Assembly: GCA_964035545.1 (NCBI GenBank)
Contig: OZ037767.1
Span: forward strand, 299,001-363,000
Source: Bugula neritina
Taxonomy: Eukaryota > Bryozoa > Gymnolaemata > Cheilostomatida > Bugulidae
DNA length: 64,000 nucleotides
Reading direction: 5' to 3'
This document shows, piece by piece, positions 36,601 to 47,331 of the stretch (its first letter is position 1; the number at the start of each line of letters is the position of its first letter). A program made the position numbers and the translations under genes. The notes under the pieces are model-generated. The model had not been told where the DNA came from, searched no databases, and worked only from the letters and a program-made list of their open reading frames with translations.

Positions 36601-39600
36601 TACTAGTAAGTATATAACTATATAAACATATTATACTCTGTAGTACTTACTAGTAAGTATATAACTATATAAGCATATTATACTCTGTAGCACTTACTAG
36701 TAAGTATATAACTATATAAACATATTATACTCTGTAGTACTTACTAGTAAGTATATAACTATATAAACATATTATACTCTGTACTACCTACTAGTAAGTA
36801 TATAACTATATAAACATATTATACTCTGTAGTACTTACTAGTAAGTATATAACTATATAAACATATTATACTCTGTAGCACTTACTAGTAAGTATATAAC
36901 TATATAAGCATATTATACTCTGTAGCACTTACTAGTAAGTATATAACTATATAAACATATTATACTCTGTAGTACTTACTAGTAAGTATATAACTATATA
37001 AACATATTATACTCTGTAGCACTTACTAGTAAGTATATACTTATATAAACATGTTATACTCTGTAATACTTACATGTAAGTATATAACTATATAAACATA
37101 TTATACTCTGTAGTACTTACTAGTAAGTATATAACTATATAAACATATTATACTCTGTAGTACTTACTAGTAAGTATATAACTATATAAACATATTATAC
37201 TCTGTAGTACTTACTAGTAAGTATATAACTATATAAACATTTTATACTCTGTAGTACTTACTAGTAAGTATATAACTATATAAACATATTATACTCTGTA
37301 GTACTTACTAGTAAGTATATAACTATATAAGCATATTATACTCTGTAGCACTTACTAGTAAGTATATAACTATATAAACATATTATACTCTGTAGTACTT
37401 ACTAGTAAGTATATAACTATATAAACATATTATACTCTGTACTACCTACTAGTAAGTATATAACTATATAAACATATTATACTCTGTAGTACTTACTAGT
37501 AAGTATATAACTATATAAACATATTATACTCTGTAGCACTTACTAGTAAGTATATAACTATATAAACATATTATACTCTGTAGTACTTACTAGTAAGTAT
37601 ATAACTATATAAGCATATTATACTCTGTAGCACTTACTAGTAAGTATATAACTATATAAACATATTATACTCTGTAGTACTTACTAGTAAGTATATAACT
37701 ATATAAACATATTATACTCTGTACTACCTACTAGTAAGTATATAACTATATAAACATATTATACTCTGTAGTACTTACTAGTAAGTATATAACTATATAA
37801 ACATATTATACTCTGTAGTACTTACTAGTAAGTATATAACTATATAAGCATATTATACTCTGTAGCACTTACTAGTAAGTATATAACTATATAAACATAT
37901 TATACTCTGTAGTACTTACTAGTAAGTATATAACTATATAAACATATTATACTCTGTACTACCTACTAGTAAGTATATAACTATATAAACATATTATACT
38001 CTGTAGTACTTACTAGTAAGTATATAACTATATAAACATATTATACTCTGTAGCACTTACTAGTAAGTATATAACTATATAAACATATTATACTCTGTAG
38101 CACTTACTAGTAAGTATATAACTATATAAACATATTATACTCTGTAGTACTTACTAGTAAGTATATAACTATATAAACATATTATACTCTGTAGCACTTA
38201 CTAGTAAGTATATACTTATATAAACATGTTATACTCTGTAATACTTACATGTAAGTATATATGTGTATCCCTAACTTACACAGAGTATTACTATAAGTAT
38301 ATATTATAATTTATTCTTCTGTAATCAGATGTGTAACACATTATTATTCTCAGTGCATTATAATTCTTATACTTCATGTTTCGACACTGAATTTGAATAC
38401 TGCGTATGAGATGAACTGACGCATTGCAAGCAGATAACACTATAGTCACTTAACAATATGGAAGGACCAGAAGTGACCAAACTTGGCACTCAGTCATGGC
38501 AAAAATTATTTTGATTCACAACTGACAGAAATTAATTTATTTTAAACAAAATTTGTGTATTTGTTTCATAAATAAATAAATAAAGCTGAATCACTGTGCA
38601 TAGTCACTTTAGTTTGCTCCGTTTCATTGAAATGTAAAATAATATTATGCTTAATCATCGGGTAACTTAGTTTTCTGGGTTTATTCCATCATAGCTCTTA
38701 TAATTCTACTATATGTAATATTCTATACAGCATATAATTGTATTCAACTTCCTACTATAGTAATATGTAGTAATATAATAATTATATTACTATAGTATAT
38801 ATTATATATTATATTCAACTCACATGACTTGAGTGACAAAGTCCGCCACATCTGTCAGCAGGTTATTAGAGAGGTCAAGCTCTTCTAGTGCTGAGAAATC
38901 CCCTAGCCCAGGAACACTGGTCAGCCTGTTGTTGTCAAGAGAGAGCTTCTTTACCTGCAGCACTGCCTTGTGCGCAGTGAGGTCTAGAGTTGCCAGCGAG
39001 TTTATACTGAAGTCATACTCCGCAGGGGACTTGATCTTGGCGAAGAGGTCTCTGCTGACGCTTGTCAGCGCGTTGTTCTTGACGTTCAGCTCCTTGAGCC
39101 TCGCCCACTCACTGTAGAATATATATATTACATTATATAATATAATAATATAATAATAGAATATAATACTATAATATAATATAATAATATTTAATATATA
39201 ATAATGATATAATATAATTTAATATTAGTAATATAACAATATAATATAGTGATATGATATAATACTACATAGTATAATAATAAGGTATAATATAATAACA
39301 TAGTATATAATAGTAATATAATACAAAGCTGTACTCCTTCACACCTGCCTGGCTTCACATCTTATAAGGTAAAGTTATTCAATAACTTTCCCTGCCTACT
39401 TCAGAAGGTCTCTTTGTTACTATCTTCAAGTCCAAAGAACTTCTCTTCCTGTCTCCAGTTGAAGTATGTGTTGTTCTATTTCATAGTGCATGGTTTTCAA
39501 TCATTTCGCTTGTATTTAACATTAAAGCTATTTTATCCCTGGACTGAAAAGCTGCTCCTAAAATGTTTTGTTTAACTCTCTGGAAGCTATGCTGGTAAAC

Positions 39601-40975
39601 ACACTTACTGTAGCACACTTACTGAGACATACTTACTATAACCTATATACTGTAACACACTTACTGTAATATACTTACTGTATACTTATTGTAATATATT
39701 TACTGGATACTTACTATGACATGCTTCCTACAGCACAATACTTATAGTTACTATAAAATAATGTGGAATCATAAAACTGCCTTATGTAATGTGTTGAAGC
39801 CTGTTGACTTATACAGAAACTTCTAGAGCATTGCTTGTGTCCAGTCACTTACCCATTATTGGTGTTGGCAGGAATGATGTCATCTACCGAAGTCAGCGTT
39901 GGGTGGTCCTTGATGGTCAGCCTAGTTGCTGACAGAGAAATGTAGGGCACAAGTGAACTCAGATGGTGATTGGCTAAGCCCTTGAGGTTGGATATGTACA
40001 CGTAGTTGACATCTTGGAGAAAACTACTGTCGAGGAAGTCCAGGTTAGTTATGGTGCAGTTGACAAGTTCCACAGAGGATATCTGTAGAAAAGTGTATTC
40101 TTCATGAGATATGAATAACATTCAACAGCCCAAGAGTATATCTGAACAATTTTTATTCATAATATAATACGTTCTACATAACAGTTGGAAAATTCAGTAA
40201 AGGGATCTACGGATAAATGTTTTGGGTTAAAAACAACAGCAATTGAAACGTCAGCAAAGAGTGTCTGCAGTAGAATATATTATTCTATACATAGCAGTTG
40301 AGATGTTTAATAGAGGCTATCTGCAGCAAGCTTATTGGTCACAAAAGGAAATTGACAAGATAATGTTTGTTAACATGTAAATATATGCAAAGGTGTGATG
40401 CAAGTAACACTTGATGTGAGGAAATGACAATGAATCTGCTATCTTAACGTGTATTTTAACCTGTATACAGTAGTATTCTAACATATATACAGTGTGGTGT
40501 TAACTTACAGTAGTATTCTAACACCTATATACAGTATGATGTTAACTTACAGTAGTATTGTAACATTTATACAGTAGTATTCTAACATCTATATACAGTA
40601 TGATGTTAACTTACAGTAATATTCTAACATGTATACAGTGTGATGATAACTTACAGTAATATTCTAACATTTATACAGTGTGGTGTTGACTTACAGTAGT
40701 ATTCTAACATATATACAGTGTGGTGTTAACTTACAGTAGTATTCTAACATCTATACAGTGTGATGATAACTTACAGTGGTCGGGGTGATGGCAGGTGATA
40801 TCTGGGAATAAACTGTACTATCAATCTGCTGCAGATTCTCATCAATACAGGATATGGACGACTTACTCGCAGCGTTTTGGAAACAAGCAGGAATACTCTG
40901 TGTAAGTGTAGTAGCTGGCAGCATGCAGAATATATTTAGTATGACTAGAAACTTGTGCCTTTCTCTCGCTGCCAT
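30673..40975 (-). CDS. Leucine-rich repeat single-pass transmembrane protein, complete, 14 exons
   Basis: Predicted type I membrane protein of 895 residues. Exons: 40975-40775, 40082-39853, 39111-38824, 35476-35327, 35114-34991, 34050-33764, 33578-33437, 33159-33030, 32759-32662, 32514-32366, 32197-31940, 31785-31569, 31387-31212, 30910-30673; all phases agree. Signal peptide 1-25 (FLVILNIFCML core). LRRs span about 68-425 (for example LKELNVKNNALTSV, LEELDLSNNLLTDV, LHILHLDNNLIGSL). A Cys-rich LRRCT-like cap follows at 434-510 (Cys434, 448, 460, 482, 483, 488), then a Gly-rich stalk, a TM helix at 551-571 and a 324-residue Ser/Arg-rich tail ending ISTY, which loosely fits a class I PDZ ligand. 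The tail has no kinase, TIR or other known domain. I cannot name an orthologue; adhesion or receptor roles are inference. Intron 1 repeats its own donor. Confidence 0.85.
34545..34975. repeat. Minisatellite, 41-bp unit, LRR-gene intron 5
   Basis: About ten copies containing TAGTATGATGTACTACTAGC. It begins about 16 bp after the donor of exon 5 (minus-strand sense). The first copy has GACGTACTACTAGCGCC, and later ones have TG/CA at the two CpG sites, a CpG-decay pattern. Confidence 0.88.
35180..35295. repeat. Minisatellite, 31-bp unit, LRR-gene intron 4
   Basis: Three to four copies of a unit containing TATTGTTATATAACCCCTTG in the short intron between exons 35476-35327 and 35114-34991. Confidence 0.85.
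35500..38270. repeat. Minisatellite, 47-bp unit, ~58 copies, with higher-order structure
   Basis: A 2.8-kb array of a 47-bp unit containing TACTTACTAGTAAGTATATA, whose CTTACTAGTAAG core is a perfect palindrome. Variant copies recur at fixed spacing. The rare unit with ATGTTATACTCTGTAATACT appears at about 37050 and 38225, exactly 1175 bp (25 units) apart, and TCTGTACTAC variants repeat the same offset (36261 and 37436). It fills most of intron 3 of the LRR gene. Confidence 0.95.
40440..40774. repeat. Minisatellite of ~40-bp units copying the exon-1 splice donor, LRR gene
   Basis: Read on the minus strand, the true donor is ACT|GTAAGTTATCATCACAC. About six downstream copies read ACT|GTAAGT(T/C)AACACC or close variants (near 40770, 40728, 40690, 40650, 40609, 40547, 40506), joined by ATGTTAGAATACT. 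Confidence 0.85.
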
Positions 40976-41852
40976 AGTGAACTGTAATGCTGATGCTAAT
41001 GGTGACGCGATGTTTAGGTGTTTGAGAATCAGTAAGGAGATGGGGCTGCAAGACAATGGTAACTGCTGAGTCATCTCTCACCATGGCTCATACACCATGA
41101 CTCATACACTGAATAGAAAATCCTACACTCTATTATATAATCAGTTTCTTCAAACATTCCCTATCTATCTTAAAACTCCTGATTTGAGGCTGAGTTAGTT
41201 GATAAAATACACAATGGCTCAGCTTTGTCACTCTTGACTCACACTCCACTTGTTCAAACAAAACAGCTACTCTTAGAGAAACAATTGATATGCTTAACTT
41301 CGATTTCTTCTTGAAAAGAAGTTAGAAGTAGCTGATCTAAATTCCATACCAATGACTCATAAAAATGGTAGTTAAGTCAAGTTTTCTGTATACTCACATG
41401 CGACTGGATAATGTTTTGTTACTCTTTTTAACTTTGCTGTATTCAGTTTGCTGAAGTCAACTAGCAGGTGGTAGTCTGTACTTGCACTGTATCTGGAGGT
41501 CGTGGTGTCAAATGACGATGCATCTCCTGACATGTTCTCACCAATCACCATTACGCCTTCTTTAGCGACACGCTCCACAGAGTTCTCTTATAGACTGAGA
41601 TTTTCCAACAGCCAATGACAAAGTCACAGCAAGAAGGTAAGAGGTCCCTTAAAGTCTGAGCAATTTTAAATTAGAAACATGACAACTGCGTTCAGAGTAT
41701 TGTCTACCGTAGCTGTGCCAGTGTTTAAGCATGGTTCACAATTACTTATGTAACATAAACAATAAAAATATGATTAATTTATAGTTATGTTGTGTGGCCC
41801 GCTAAATTGAAAGGGGAAAAATAATAATAATACTGCGTTATGTAGCGTAGGG
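40976..41852. other. Spacer upstream of the LRR gene
   Basis: Presumed promoter/5'UTR region of the LRR gene. A good acceptor (TTGTCTTGCAG, ending at 41050 in minus sense) suggests an upstream non-coding exon. No TATA box was clear. Confidence 0.4.
41398..41578 (-). other. Candidate exon, possibly the 5'UTR exon of the LRR gene
   Basis: An open stretch on the minus strand ending in a strong donor (GCAT|GTGAGTAT at 41398). Its reading phase does not join the LRR coding frame, so if it belongs to that gene it is untranslated. It could also be part of an unrelated minus-strand gene. The translated frame is unrecognised. Confidence 0.25.
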
Positions 41853-41858
41853 AAAAAA
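41853..41858 (-). terminator. RNA polymerase III terminator (T6) of tRNA-Lys
   Basis: A run of six A on the plus strand, so six T on the minus strand, starting 11 nt after the tRNA 3' end. Confidence 0.85.
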
Positions 41859-41868
41859 GTAAGAGCTT

Positions 41869-41941
41869 CGCCCGAACAGGGACTCGAACCCTGGACCCTC
41901 AGATTAAAAGTCTGATGCTCTACCGACTGAGCTATCCGGGC
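41869..41941 (-). tRNA. tRNA-Lys (anticodon UUU), intronless
   Basis: 73 nt with complete cloverleaf. The acceptor stem is GCCCGGA/TTCGGGC (G-T wobble included), the D arm is GCTC-AGTCGGTA-GAGC, the anticodon stem TCAGA/TCTGA encloses CTTTTAA (anticodon TTT), and the T arm is CAGGG-TTCGAGT-CCCTG. Box A (TAGCTCAGTCGG) and box B (GGTTCGAGTCC) match Pol III promoters. Discriminator base G. No CCA is encoded, as expected of a eukaryotic gene. Confidence 0.97.
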
Positions 41942-42759
41942 ACTCGATAAGAACAAGTATAAATTAAGATATCATACAGCAAACGTAATGGTCCAACGTA
42001 TACGTTGTTGTGATATATATATACTGAGGAGATAACTTTATGCATTGGCCGTAATGCATTTTAGAATCTTTGACAAGGACTATACTGTTCATATACCTGT
42101 CCTGGAGTACAACTTCCTATAACAAATAATAATAATGTGTTTAGTGCCTTTTTAACAATATTTAATTTGCATTTTACTAGCAAAACATAAAAATAATGCA
42201 ACTATTAAATAAATACCACACAGTGCTATAAATTCTTAGCAACAGCTGTTAAGAAAGAGGAAAGGCTCTTGATATATTACCTTAAAAAATCTACTAAACA
42301 AAACACCGCCTTCTTTAGGCTAAGCATCGCCCACTTTGCAGGAAATTTCTACAGATTGCAACATACTTATAATACTATATTTTCTAATACGTGTTGCACC
42401 GTGAATTGCCATATAGTTGCTTATTATTATGGTAGGAAATATAAAATTGATTGTCATACAGTAATTCAAACTTCTAAGATAAAATGTTTGAGAATCAACT
42501 CAACTTGATTTAAGTGTAACTTAGTGACTTGATCCGAAGTATGCAGTACTACTCTAACCCCAATGTACTACTCTCTAATCTCCCAACAGAACTCTACTAT
42601 ACCTGCAGTATATGTGAACATAACTCCAAACTCCTCTTTGCTTGCAAAATAATACTCATTCACTAAATATGAGCTGAGAATTTCATTCACCAAACTTAGA
42701 GCCTCAGGTGATCATTTGGGACTTCAATGTACTGAATACTCTGTCAACTGTGTCGACTG
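41942..42759. other. AT-rich spacer, no gene seen
   Basis: No supportable exon. The 79-residue plus-strand frame at 42269-42508 has no recognised feature. Confidence 0.4.
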
Positions 42760-42920
42760 TTGTAGTGTGTTACCACAACAGTGTATGGGAATATACTGAT
42801 ATACTGATGTAGTGTGTTACCACAACAGTGTATGGGAATATACTGATGTAGTGTGTTACCACAACAGTGTATGGGAATATACTGTTGTAGTGTGTTACCA
42901 CAACAGTGTATGGGATATAC
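42760..42920. repeat. Minisatellite, ~39-bp unit
   Basis: Four copies containing TAGTGTGTTACCACAACAGT, ending directly before the ATG of the small ORF at 42923. Confidence 0.88.
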
Positions 42921-42922
42921 TG

Positions 42923-43114
42923 ATGAGTACTAACAGTTTGAACTTTGCTTGTCTACTTCACGGGGTGTTGTTAGCTTGTTTGTGTCCAGTCTGTTCCGGC
43001 AGACATATTCATAGTAATTCCCAGCAGCATCACCGCAGTGATGGCAGCAGTGATGGTAGCAGCTTGGCAGCAGTAGCTCATAGGGGGCAGGGGGCAGAGG
43101 GTAGAGGGTTATAG
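42923..43114 (+). CDS. Possible small secreted peptide ORF, 63 residues
   Basis: The ATG at 42923 opens a frame with a signal-peptide-like start (FACLLHGVLLACLCPVCSG), then a His/Ser/Gly-rich stretch, ending inside a GGGCAGAGGGTAGA repeat (43080-43165). No family is recognised. The minus strand of the same segment is also open, so this may be a chance frame in a less AT-rich patch. Confidence 0.25.
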   Translation: MSTNSLNFACLLHGVLLACLCPVCSGRHIHSNSQQHHRSDGSSDGSSLAAVAHRGQGAEGRGL

Positions 43115-43165
43115 GGTAGAGGGCAGAGGGTAGAGGGCAGAGGGTAGAGGGCAGAGGGTAGAGGG

Positions 43166-43844
43166 TTATAGGGAGTATGGGGTACTAAATAACGTGTAGA
43201 ATAACCTGATTGGGTAGATAACATTCAACTGAAACTTAGACTGTTTTCGCATTTCAATGATGAGTTGAATTGTTGAACCTGCAGATGACTTGCAATGTAA
43301 TGATAAACTGGACCAGATGTTTGTTTGTTTGTTTGTTTTATTTTGTCGTAGTTGGAGAAAAAAAATTAATTGAGAAAAAATAAACAAAATGTTGCAACTA
43401 TTAGTAAGGAAGCCTTTCAACAACTCCAGAAATATTCCTGTTTATTATTTGAGAGTTTTCTCCCCATAACAACTAAACCGGCTCCACCCGCACAGTTGAT
43501 ATGTAGTCAAAGTGAGGTCTGAGGAACAAAGAAACTGCGGGTTGTGATGTCATTTCCTAAGCAATCAGTAAATCAACCTTTCTGCGTCTTGTATTTCAAT
43601 ATACATCATGTCATGGTGATGTCATATTATCTAACATGTTTGTATATTTGTATATATTATGCTTAACCTCCCACTGTGTTGTAGAACAATATGTCAATAT
43701 CTAGTATAAGCAAAGGGAAGCAGTCCACAGGCTTCAATAAATGACCAAAAACCAGACTAGAGGCTATACTTCTGGAGGGATATTTTATTTGTCCAACATA
43801 CTAAATGGCAGAAGAAATAGCTTTAAATATAATATTTAATATTC
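43166..43844. other. Spacer, no gene seen
   Basis: Non-repetitive AT-rich sequence without supportable features. Confidence 0.45.
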
Positions 43845-44510
43845 ATCAATAGTATGTCAATAGTAAGTCAATAGGAAGTCTATAGTAAGTCAATAGTAAG
43901 TCAATAGTAAGTCAATAGTATGTCAATAGTAAGTCAATAGTAAGTCAATAGTAAGTCAATAGTAAGTCAATAGTAAGTCTATAGTAAGTCAATAGTAAGT
44001 CAATAGTAAGTCAATAGTAAGTCAATAGTAAGTCAATAGTAAGTCAATAGTAAGTCAATAGTAAGTCAATAGTAAGTCAATAGTAAGTCAATAGTAAGTC
44101 AATAGTAAGTCAATAGTAAGTCAATAGTAAGTCAATAGTAAGTCAATAGTAAGTCAATAGTAAGTCAATAGTAAGTCAATAGTAAGTCTATAGTAAGTCA
44201 ATAGTAAGTCATTAGTAAGTCAGTAGTAAGTCAGTAGTAAGTCAATAGTAAGTCAATAGTAAGTCAATAGTAAGTCAATAGTAAGTCAATAGTAAGTCAA
44301 TAGTAAGTCTATAGTAAGTCAATAGTAAGTCAATAGGAAGTCAATAGTAAGTCAATAGTAAGTCAATAGTTAGTCAATAGTAAGTCAATAGTAAGTCAAT
44401 AGTAAGTCAATAGTAAGTCTATAGTAAGTCAATAGTAAGTCAATAGTAAGTCAATAGTATGTCAATAGTAAGTCAATAGTAAGTCAATAGTAAGTCAATA
44501 GTAAGCCAGT
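43845..44510. repeat. Minisatellite, 11-bp unit, ~60 copies
   Basis: About 665 bp of AATAGTAAGTC, with occasional TATGTC, CTATAG and CAGTAG variants. Every unit contains GTAAGT, a consensus 5' splice site on the plus strand. It sits downstream of the secreted-protein gene. Confidence 0.95.
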
Positions 44511-44829
44511 ATAGTGTGAAATTTCTTATAGTATAATATCTCATGTAAAAAATCAACTCTAAAGAGGTTGCACTTTGTTGACTAGCTTTCCATCATTAGA
44601 AATATTGGTAGGTAAATAAAAATTTAATAACAAACAATAATTAATTAAATAAATAGTACCATAAATAAATAATAAGTAGTATTAGTTAAAGGAACGGAAA
44701 TGCATTTTCTAAATGATTGTGAGATTTTGGCACTGGGCTAAGACGGAGTTAGCATAGAATGATAATACAGGATTGGGCACTGGCTGCGACTGTCACATGA
44801 CTGTCACATGACTGTCACATGAGTCACAT

Positions 44830-47156
44830 CTAGAAGCCATTAGGTGGAATAGTGATGAGGTGAGGCTGATCTTGGGGTAGATTTTGCATCCAGAGCTTGT
44901 AAGTAGAAGAAGACTTTTTCAGAAGAGTTCTGGAGGATTTCTTCAACTTGGGTATCAGTAAGTCTGAAAGAGAAATTTAGTGCTGCAATAACTGTTTGCC
45001 TTTAAAATATATGCCAAGGTTTACTAGAGAGCAAAGTCTATCAGCTTAAAACATGTGACACCAACATTTAATGTACCCAAACACACCTTATATAATAACA
45101 TGGAGTTATGCTAATAATTCAACTAAAAGTTATTAAAGCTGATAGGCCCTGGCACGTGTGGCAGAATGCCACGTGGTAGCTCAGCACCACCTGGATGTTG
45201 CGTAACTCGCCATATGTGAGCAGCACAAGCATGGCACACAGCAGAGTATGGCATTGTATGCTAGTGCATACTGCTAGCATTATGTTACAGCCTGTGAACT
45301 GTGTATACAGTGCAGACGTACAGTGCAGACGTACAGTGCAGACGTACAGTGCAGACGTACAGTGCAGACGTACAGTGCAGACGTACAGTGCAGACGTACA
45401 GTGCAGACGTACAGTGCAGACGTACAGTGCAGACGTACAGTGCAGACGTACAGTGCAGACGTACAGTGCAGACGTACAGTGCAGACGTACAGTGCAGACG
45501 TACAGTGCAGACGTACAGTGCAGACGTACAGTGCAGACGTACAGTGCATACGTACAGTGCAGACGTACAGTGCAGACGTACAGTGCAGACGTACAGTGCA
45601 GACGTACAGTGCAGACGTACAGTGCAGACGTACAGTGCAGACGTACAGTGCAGACGTACAGTGCATACGTACAGTGCAGACGTACAGTGCAGACGTACAG
45701 TGCAGACGTACAGTGCAGACGTACAGTGCAGACGTACAGTGCAGACGTACAGTGCATACGTACAGTGCAGACGTACAGTGCAGACGTACAGTGCAGACGT
45801 ACAGTGCAGACGTACAGTGTAAGTGACTCACCTCTAAGCGTCTGCACTGAGATGGAATCATCCGAAGCGGGTTGTGACATGGCAATGTCATCTTTTATAG
45901 ATCCTCTTACAGCGTTTAACAAGGCATCACTATAACTAAAACAGATATAAGACTTTAGGTTAAAGTTATTGATATGCTATGCAGCAATATTGTCATATTT
46001 ATTTTGTTTAGCTGTTTAAGGAGATGTTTTATGAAGTGAATGCTACTAGAAAATTTCAACACAATACACTGTTTGTAATTCCAATAAGGGAAACAAATTA
46101 ACAATAGTGATTATGTTTTCCTTAGTAGAGCTCATAGTATTTGGTTTTATAAGGTGGAAGTTGTGTTCTCAACAACACTGTGTATTCCCCCTCCCCTTCA
46201 ACAATGTCACCTCTCATTAGCCTGAGATTCAGGTATGAGAGTCTTAACACGAGTGAGCTGATCACATGGCCAACTCGCATGCAGACGTAGCTACTAGTTA
46301 ATGACCCTTGCTAGGTGTTGGAGTAATTTGCATTTTGCTCTCGTGAGTTTACATAACGTTACACCTTCATTCAGCAGATAATGGTGCCCCCAGCATGTTG
46401 GGTGGTAGATGTTACCTTTTAGAAGAAGGGGAATATTTAGAGCTGTTAGTTCCGTCCACAAGGGACTCTATCAGACTATCACTTTGAAAGCCGGAAGCTG
46501 CTAGAGATTGTGGAGAAGGAGTGGTGTGTTTGAGTACCTAACAAAAAGAAATCATGTAGATAAGACGTCTGGGTGGTTATCTGGTTGCTGATGAAACTAT
46601 ATTCTTGTCAACTTATTTACATTTCATTAACATAAACTCTTACAATATGTATACTAATGTCAACTTGTACACTTATAGCTTGTTTATAGAATACGCACTA
46701 TAGAATTATAGAATACACACTATAGAATTATATAACTCAGCTGCGTAACTAGGGTGTGATAAGGAATCAAATATACAACTTAGCTGTAATATTCTAAATT
46801 TTAATAAAGCTATAAAAATATTTACCATCAAATAATACATAATATATACACACCTAAATATATATTCATATATTTCAACAGATACAGATATAGCCAATCT
46901 CTATTTACTAATTAATTCACACATCTTAGGAATGTCAACTAATTCATTGTACACCAACAGCTCATGTGAGTTTAACTCAAGGTTTTACACATGAAAACAT
47001 TTTACAACATTTTCAACTATAATCACCATAAAAATTGAAATTAATTTTTCAGCAAACAATAATCTAGCTTACCCTGTATATGTGCATAGCATCAAGTTTT
47101 GAAGGTAGGCTGCTAAGAAAGCCTAAAATTAATACTTGTAAGAAATTAATATCCAT
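44830..47156 (-). CDS. Predicted secreted protein / peptide precursor, 145 residues, 4 exons
   Basis: Exons: 47156-47073, 46537-46416, 45929-45832, 44963-44830. Each junction has a GT/AG pair (donors GTAAGC, GTAACA, GTGAGT; acceptors TTGTTAG, GTTATAG, CTTTCAG) and phases 0, 2 and 1 join exactly. Residues 1-23 form a signal peptide (NFLQVLILGFLSSLPSKLDA). The rest is Cys-free, Ser-rich and hydrophilic. Lys-Lys pairs at 109-110 and 117-118 could be prohormone-convertase sites, which would release a 27-residue C-terminal peptide starting SSSTYKLWMQNL and ending PPNGF. There is no Gly before the stop or the dibasics, so no C-terminal amide is predicted. I do not recognise the family. A TATA box lies 168 bp upstream. 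Intron 3 holds a 13-bp minisatellite complementary to part of exon 3. Confidence 0.65.
45301..45818. repeat. Minisatellite, 13-bp unit, ~40 copies
   Basis: GTACAGTGCAGAC repeated with three GCATAC variants. No stop codon occurs in most frames, so both strands show long spurious ORFs. It lies in intron 3 of the secreted-protein gene, 14 bp from the exon-3 donor. Confidence 0.95.
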
Positions 47157-47323
47157 AATAATGTTGAGAGATGAAAGTTGAATAGAGAGTATATATCCAG
47201 GTGTGTAGCCAGAGAGAGGCCCTAAGTGCAGTGGTATAGCTGAGAGTAGCTAGAGCAGTGTTCTACCTGTATGTTCTACCTGTATGTTCTACCTGTATAA
47301 TGACTTCTACTGCTATGCTTGCC

Positions 47324-47331
47324 CTTATATA
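47324..47331 (-). promoter_or_regulatory. TATA box of the secreted-protein gene
   Basis: TATATAAG on the minus strand in the context GCAGGTATATAAGGGC, 168 bp before the ATG at 47156. This gives a plausible ~140-nt 5'UTR. Confidence 0.6.

Noticed and set aside
40751-41074. Earlier in-frame ATG at 41074 as the LRR-gene start
   Set aside because: It would bury the signal peptide behind a 33-residue extension, and a strong acceptor (TTGTCTTGCAG) interrupts that stretch; the ATG at 40975 gives a proper signal peptide.
41774-41956. 60-residue ORF on the minus strand
   Set aside because: It is the translation of the tRNA-Lys gene and its flanks.
45119-45935. Long repetitive ORFs on both strands (Cys/Thr/Ser/Tyr and Arg/Gln/Tyr-rich)
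   Set aside because: Translations of the 13-bp array in intron 3 of the secreted-protein gene. Only the ends of some frames coincide with real exons.
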